Origin: Paenibacillus_G elgii_A
Lineage (GTDB): Bacteria; Bacillota; Bacilli; Paenibacillales; NBRC-103111
Direction: 5' to 3'
NCBI GenBank assembly: GCA_042219835.1
Contig: JBHJMN010000006.1
Location: 114,806 to 178,805, forward strand
DNA length: 64,000 nt
The notes beneath the pieces were generated by a model, which was not told the DNA's origin, ran no database searches, and was given only the letters and a program-made list of their open reading frames with translations. The translations under genes and the position numbers were made by a program. This document shows, piece after piece, positions 61,439-64,000 of the stretch; within the stretch, counting starts at the first letter, position 1, and every line of letters starts with the position of its first letter.

Positions 61439-61879
61439 TTATTCTTTGTTCTTCAGAAAATCTGCGGGAACAATAAATCCGTTTATGGATACCAAATTGT
61501 TAAACGGATTATTTTGCTGCGACCTTTTCGTTGCAAATTCGTTATTAAAATAGCCCATTTTGAACATATCACGTATTATCTTCGATTTTTGTGAGGTCGT
61601 GCTTTGAGCTGTGCCAAAATATCCGCATATATCATGAACCGATACGTAAGGCTCAAAGCTTTTGTCGAACAAAAAGTTGACTGTTCCAATTGCATGAATA
61701 ATTCCTGCCGCCCAAACCTCCAGCTTGCCCGACATAAATGGAACCGTCCGCTTGCGCCCCAGCTTTTCTACCATTTTGCACGATAGCTGCTCGTAATCTT
61801 CATCCAGATATTGTTCGCAAAAGCCCTTTACCAGTTTCAGCAATTGCTCCTTCTTTTCAAGCATCTTCGGATCCTTCAT
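61439..61879 (-). CDS. DUF6398-like protein
   Basis: 146 aa, AGGAGG close before the ATG. The conserved features I remember for DUF6398 are there: FCEQYLDEDYEQLSCKMVEK, RKRTVPFMSGKLEVWAAGII, NFLFDKSFEPYVSVHDICGY, FGTAQSTTSQKSKIIRDMFK and FNNLVSINGFIVPADFL. The middle part looks like a helix-turn-helix (FGTAQSTTSQKSKIIRDM). In many genomes this domain is fused or adjacent to plasmid pRiA4b ORF-3-like or SEC-C proteins, but nothing like that is next to it here. Lower GC than the core genes to its left. Function unknown. Confidence 0.75.
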   Translation of the reverse strand: MKDPKMLEKKEQLLKLVKGFCEQYLDEDYEQLSCKMVEKLGRKRTVPFMSGKLEVWAAGIIHAIGTVNFLFDKSFEPYVSVHDICGYFGTAQSTTSQKSKIIRDMFKMGYFNNEFATKRSQQNNPFNNLVSINGFIVPADFLKNKE

Positions 61880-61918
61880 CTTCTCCTCCTAAGAGTATGA
61901 CCTACCACTTTATAATCT

Positions 61919-62152
61919 CTAAAGTTCGAGCTTGTCCAATTCCATGATAAAACCATATGTTTTCAAGATATCCAATCCAAACAGCCCCTTATGAGACTTG
62001 GGGAGCATGCCTAAATCAATCTCGATTAATATAGTCTCCAACACCTTTGTATAAAAGGGGACCTTTCCGATAATCCCATATGCCTCGTAAATCGGAAAGC
62101 CTTGTTCGCTTCCTCTGCCGGTATCGCCTGTATCGGGTATGGGGAGCAGCAC
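61919..62152 (-). pseudogene. Truncated retropepsin-like aspartic protease gene (C-terminal part)
   Basis: 77 codons: EAYGIIGKVPFYTKVLETIL and GLFGLDILKTYGFIMELDKL match the second half of the clan AA retropepsin-like family whose intact member begins at 63840. The N-terminal strand with the catalytic DTG, about 45 residues, is absent, and no start site is seen. The PDTGDTG near the beginning is not in the right context to be the active site. Probably a relic. Confidence 0.55.
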
Positions 62153-62317
62153 ACTGATCGGGAAACAATTCTCAGACTTGCTGTCGTTTCATTGCCGAAT
62201 CCCTCCCTGCAGTCATTCCTGTATCTATTTTACCACAATTTGAGTGGAATTCGTGCGAATGAGTACCGATATATGATATGTCGGGTATCAGGCAAAAAAT
62301 AGACCGAAAGGAATGAA

Positions 62318-63415
62318 TTGTTTTTGGAATCAATACATTGGATCCGAAATAAGTACACTAGTTTTGTATCATACATCGAGCGTAATCGAGAACGAATCCC
62401 TTTAAGCAACTTCATTTTAATGTATTTAAGAATTCCAACAGCATTAAGAATTCTCTTTACGCTTGCTTTTTGGGGATTCGCTCACGGATTATCGTTTATC
62501 ATCGGCTTTATTATTTTACAGAGTAAAGCAAGAAATGAAGTGCTTTCTTTAATAACTGCATTTCAAAATCCCATTCAATTCGATGAAAGATTGTACTTTT
62601 ATTATGCTTTTGTTTATCTTTTTATAACAATATTGACCTTGGTGCCTCTAGGATTTTTTTTATTCTTGGGAAGAAGGATTCTTAGAAAAATAAAAAGTAC
62701 GGTACTATATTTCGGGGCAATGTTGATTGGATGTATTTTGGGTTTATTATTTTTCTGGAGCTTGCTTAAAGGAATCACCTTGCTACCTTATTACTTGTTC
62801 TATGCTTCGAAAAACTCATCACTCTGGGACGTCTTAATTAACTATTTTATCTATTCAAAGGATTTGGATTGGCAAACCCCATCATTCGATATGGAAGTTT
62901 TTCAAAAGGAAATTTTTATTTCACTACAATCAGGAAATATGGTAGCGTTGGTATTAATTTTCCTTTATTCCGTTCTAAGAGATGATGCTAAGTTTCGAAA
63001 AGAACGGCTCGATAATCTTTTAAAACTAGCTCGCACAGAATCAAATCTACATCTTCACTTGAAATTGGATTGGAATATTCTTAGAATCAATACTCTAATC
63101 CTACACCTGAAAATAAAAAAAATCGCCTCCAATCTTTGGCAAGTTCTATTCATATATTTTTTTATTTTTGCCGCTATAATTGTTTTTGTTTCGCATACAG
63201 CATACCAATTAGGAGGCTTCGGTAAGAGCCTTACCCAGTTCGATACAGACTTTGTGACAGTAGACTACAATCTTAATGGGCAAACAAAAATTGTTGAAGG
63301 GATTCGAGTATACCAAGACAAGAACTATGTTGTAATTCGTGATAACCAAAACAACATACACAACATTTTTACTGACCAAATTCATATTCAAGCGAAGCAA
63401 CTTCAACTGAACTGA
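62318..63415 (+). CDS. Unrecognised membrane protein with C-terminal extracytoplasmic-type domain
   Basis: 365 aa from TTG 62318 (AAAGGA upstream). About five hydrophobic helices are visible: ILFTLAFWGFAHGLSFIIGF, YYAFVYLFITILTLVPLGFF, LYFGAMLIGCILGLLFFWSL, MVALVLIFLYSVL and LWQVLFIYFFIFAAIIVFVS. A basic loop (DDAKFRKERLDNLLKLARTE) precedes the last helix. The final ~75 residues form a beta-rich soluble domain (VDYNLNGQTKIVEGIRVYQD, YVVIRDNQNNIHNIFTDQIH). The gene is AT-rich with A/T third positions, unlike the left part of the window. I know no family; foreign origin is likely. Confidence 0.75.
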   Translation: MFLESIHWIRNKYTSFVSYIERNRERIPLSNFILMYLRIPTALRILFTLAFWGFAHGLSFIIGFIILQSKARNEVLSLITAFQNPIQFDERLYFYYAFVYLFITILTLVPLGFFLFLGRRILRKIKSTVLYFGAMLIGCILGLLFFWSLLKGITLLPYYLFYASKNSSLWDVLINYFIYSKDLDWQTPSFDMEVFQKEIFISLQSGNMVALVLIFLYSVLRDDAKFRKERLDNLLKLARTESNLHLHLKLDWNILRINTLILHLKIKKIASNLWQVLFIYFFIFAAIIVFVSHTAYQLGGFGKSLTQFDTDFVTVDYNLNGQTKIVEGIRVYQDKNYVVIRDNQNNIHNIFTDQIHIQAKQLQLN

Positions 63416-63429
63416 GAGGAGGATTACTG

Positions 63430-63516
63430 ATGACATACTGCAATTCCGCGCTCTGCCCGCAGAAGCTTTTTCCCTTGGATCTCTTGCGGGCAAAGCCTTT
63501 TCCCAAGGGAGGGTGA
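63430..63516 (+). CDS. Very short open frame with strong ribosome site
   Basis: 28 codons (MTYCNSALCPQKLFPLDLLR then AKPFPKGG). AGGAGG lies 7 bases before the ATG, which itself is 14 bases after the membrane-protein stop. The 3' half contains an 8-bp inverted repeat TCCCTTGG/CCAAGGGA and two similar copies of CAAAGCCTTTTCCC-like sequence, so it may be an attenuation element rather than a gene. Confidence 0.25.
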   Translation: MTYCNSALCPQKLFPLDLLRAKPFPKGG

Positions 63517-63543
63517 TGGTAATGAACCAGAATTTAACGTTTA

Positions 63544-63552
63544 TGCTATAAT
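63544..63552 (+). promoter_or_regulatory. Extended -10 promoter of the retropepsin pair
   Basis: TGCTATAAT, an extended -10 motif, 22 bases before the ATG of the frameshifted gene; no -35 needed in this class. Confidence 0.5.
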
Positions 63553-63574
63553 GAAATAAGGACAACCAAGCGAG

Positions 63575-63837
63575 GTGAAGCCGATGAAATGGGAAGAAAT
63601 TACCCAATTGCACCCGGCTTGGTTTGTATTGGTGGAAGCAATCAAAGCAAGCTCCAATAACCGTGTACGCCAGTTGGAGGATATGGCGGTGATTCAGGAT
63701 TACGACAATCCGCAAGAAGCGTGGAACGGGTACAAGTTTTGCACAAGCTGCATCCGACACGTGAATTGTACGTATTCCACACCAGCCGAAGTGATGTAGA
63801 GGTGGTTGAAGAATTCTTCTCAGGGGTAAGGCAGTAG
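63575..63837 (+). pseudogene. Frameshifted small conserved gene paired with the retropepsin gene
   Basis: The first ~54 codons (MKWEEITQLHPAWFVLVEAI, KASSNNRVRQLEDMAVIQDY, NPQEAWNGYK) stay in one frame. From about 63735 the sense continues in another frame as LHKLHPTRELYVFHTSRSDV and EVVEEFFSGVRQ, ending TAG at 63835. One extra T in the TTTT at 63737-63740 would give YKFLHKLHPTREL and a continuous ~86-residue protein of the family I remember upstream of retropepsin genes in Paenibacillus. So this is a one-base deletion in a homopolymer, real or a sequencing error. GAGGTG precedes the ATG. Confidence 0.75.
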
Positions 63838-63839
63838 TC

Positions 63840-64000
63840 ATGAGGATGCAGTTCCAGCACGGCTTGCCTATTATCTCCCTGACTCTAACCCACAACAATC
63901 AATCTATTGTTTTACAGAACGTTCTATTTGATACAGGATGCGCCGCAACGGTTTTTGATACCGATGCACTTGCTGAAATCGGCATTCACATTGACTTTAT
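63840..64000 (+). CDS. Retropepsin-like (clan AA) aspartic protease, cut by window end
   Basis: The first 53 residues are in the window. The sequence GLPIISLTLTHNNQSIVLQN is the first beta strand pair, and VLFDTGCAATVFDTDALAEI holds the catalytic DTG followed by hydrophobic strands, as in the pfam gag-polyprotein/Asp_protease_2 type. It is a soluble single-domain bacterial form with no gag or polymerase. Start ATG 63840 or the in-frame ATG 63846. It begins 2 bp after the stop of the frameshifted partner, so both are cotranscribed. Role unknown. Confidence 0.75.
   Translation, partial: MRMQFQHGLPIISLTLTHNNQSIVLQNVLFDTGCAATVFDTDALAEIGIHIDF

Overview
The window reads as a chromosomal segment of a Gram-positive, endospore-forming member of the Paenibacillaceae (Paenibacillus, Cohnella or a close relative). 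The evidence is a GC-rich Firmicute with strong GGAGG ribosome sites, a T-box in front of valS, spore genes (spoVID, gerM, lonB, a CwlD-like amidase), and a gene order that follows Bacillus subtilis: racE side-gerM-rph-rdgB ... TPR-tig-clpX-lonB-lonA-engB-hemA-hemX-hemC-hemD-hemB ... spoVID-valS-folC. Several small families here (the 195-aa and 113-aa proteins, the retropepsin pair) are, from memory, typical of Paenibacillaceae. The genus cannot be fixed from this sequence alone.

Region 1-9.8 kb (mostly minus): end of murC, folC, valS with a complete T-box leader (specifier GUC), spoVID with a Pro-rich tandem repeat, an RluA-type pseudouridine synthase coupled to a tiny membrane protein, and a plus-strand phosphodiester-glycosidase-domain protein with a long low-complexity tail. 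Region 9.85-21.4 kb (minus): a tetrapyrrole supercluster. hemA-hemX-sirC-hemC-cobA/hemD-hemB is followed by a second transcription unit hemE-hemH-hemY-hemL, so heme and siroheme precursors come from adjacent operons. Region 21.4-30.9 kb: a hairpin-rich spacer, a small membrane-anchored protein, speD, a conserved hypothetical, an orphan RND exporter, engB and lonA. Region 31-42.3 kb: lonB, a spore-type amidase, a divergent polysaccharide deacetylase, an isolated cytochrome P450, ispG, the clpX-clpP-tig proteolysis/folding group, and a YsoA-position TPR protein.

Region 42.6-53.1 kb: asparagine synthetase, rdgB, rph, gerM, a GGDEF cyclase, a PgpA-family protein, a lipoprotein, a decayed gene, an MBL-fold hydrolase/methyltransferase pair and a ROK-family regulator that has lost its kinase Asp and all zinc cysteines. 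Region 53.2-59.2 kb is accessory. It holds a bicistronic operon of two different DGQHR (DndB/DpdB-like) proteins with no DNA-modification genes nearby and its own promoter-palindrome and terminator; a DUF2071 relic; glpD with a GlpP-type terminator/antiterminator leader; and, abutting the 3' end of glpD, an internally deleted glpP pseudogene. Ribonuclease J follows.

The last 2.7 kb (61.3-64 kb) has visibly lower GC and different codon use. It contains a DUF6398 gene, a truncated retropepsin-like gene, an unrecognised five-helix membrane protein, and a retropepsin gene (cut by the window end) whose upstream partner is frameshifted. The best candidates for an undescribed system are the orphan twin-DGQHR operon (53.2-55.7 kb) and the small-protein/retropepsin gene pair at the right end. 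No rRNA, tRNA, CRISPR array, prophage or intact insertion sequence was seen. Functions are inferred from motifs and remembered families; no search was run.
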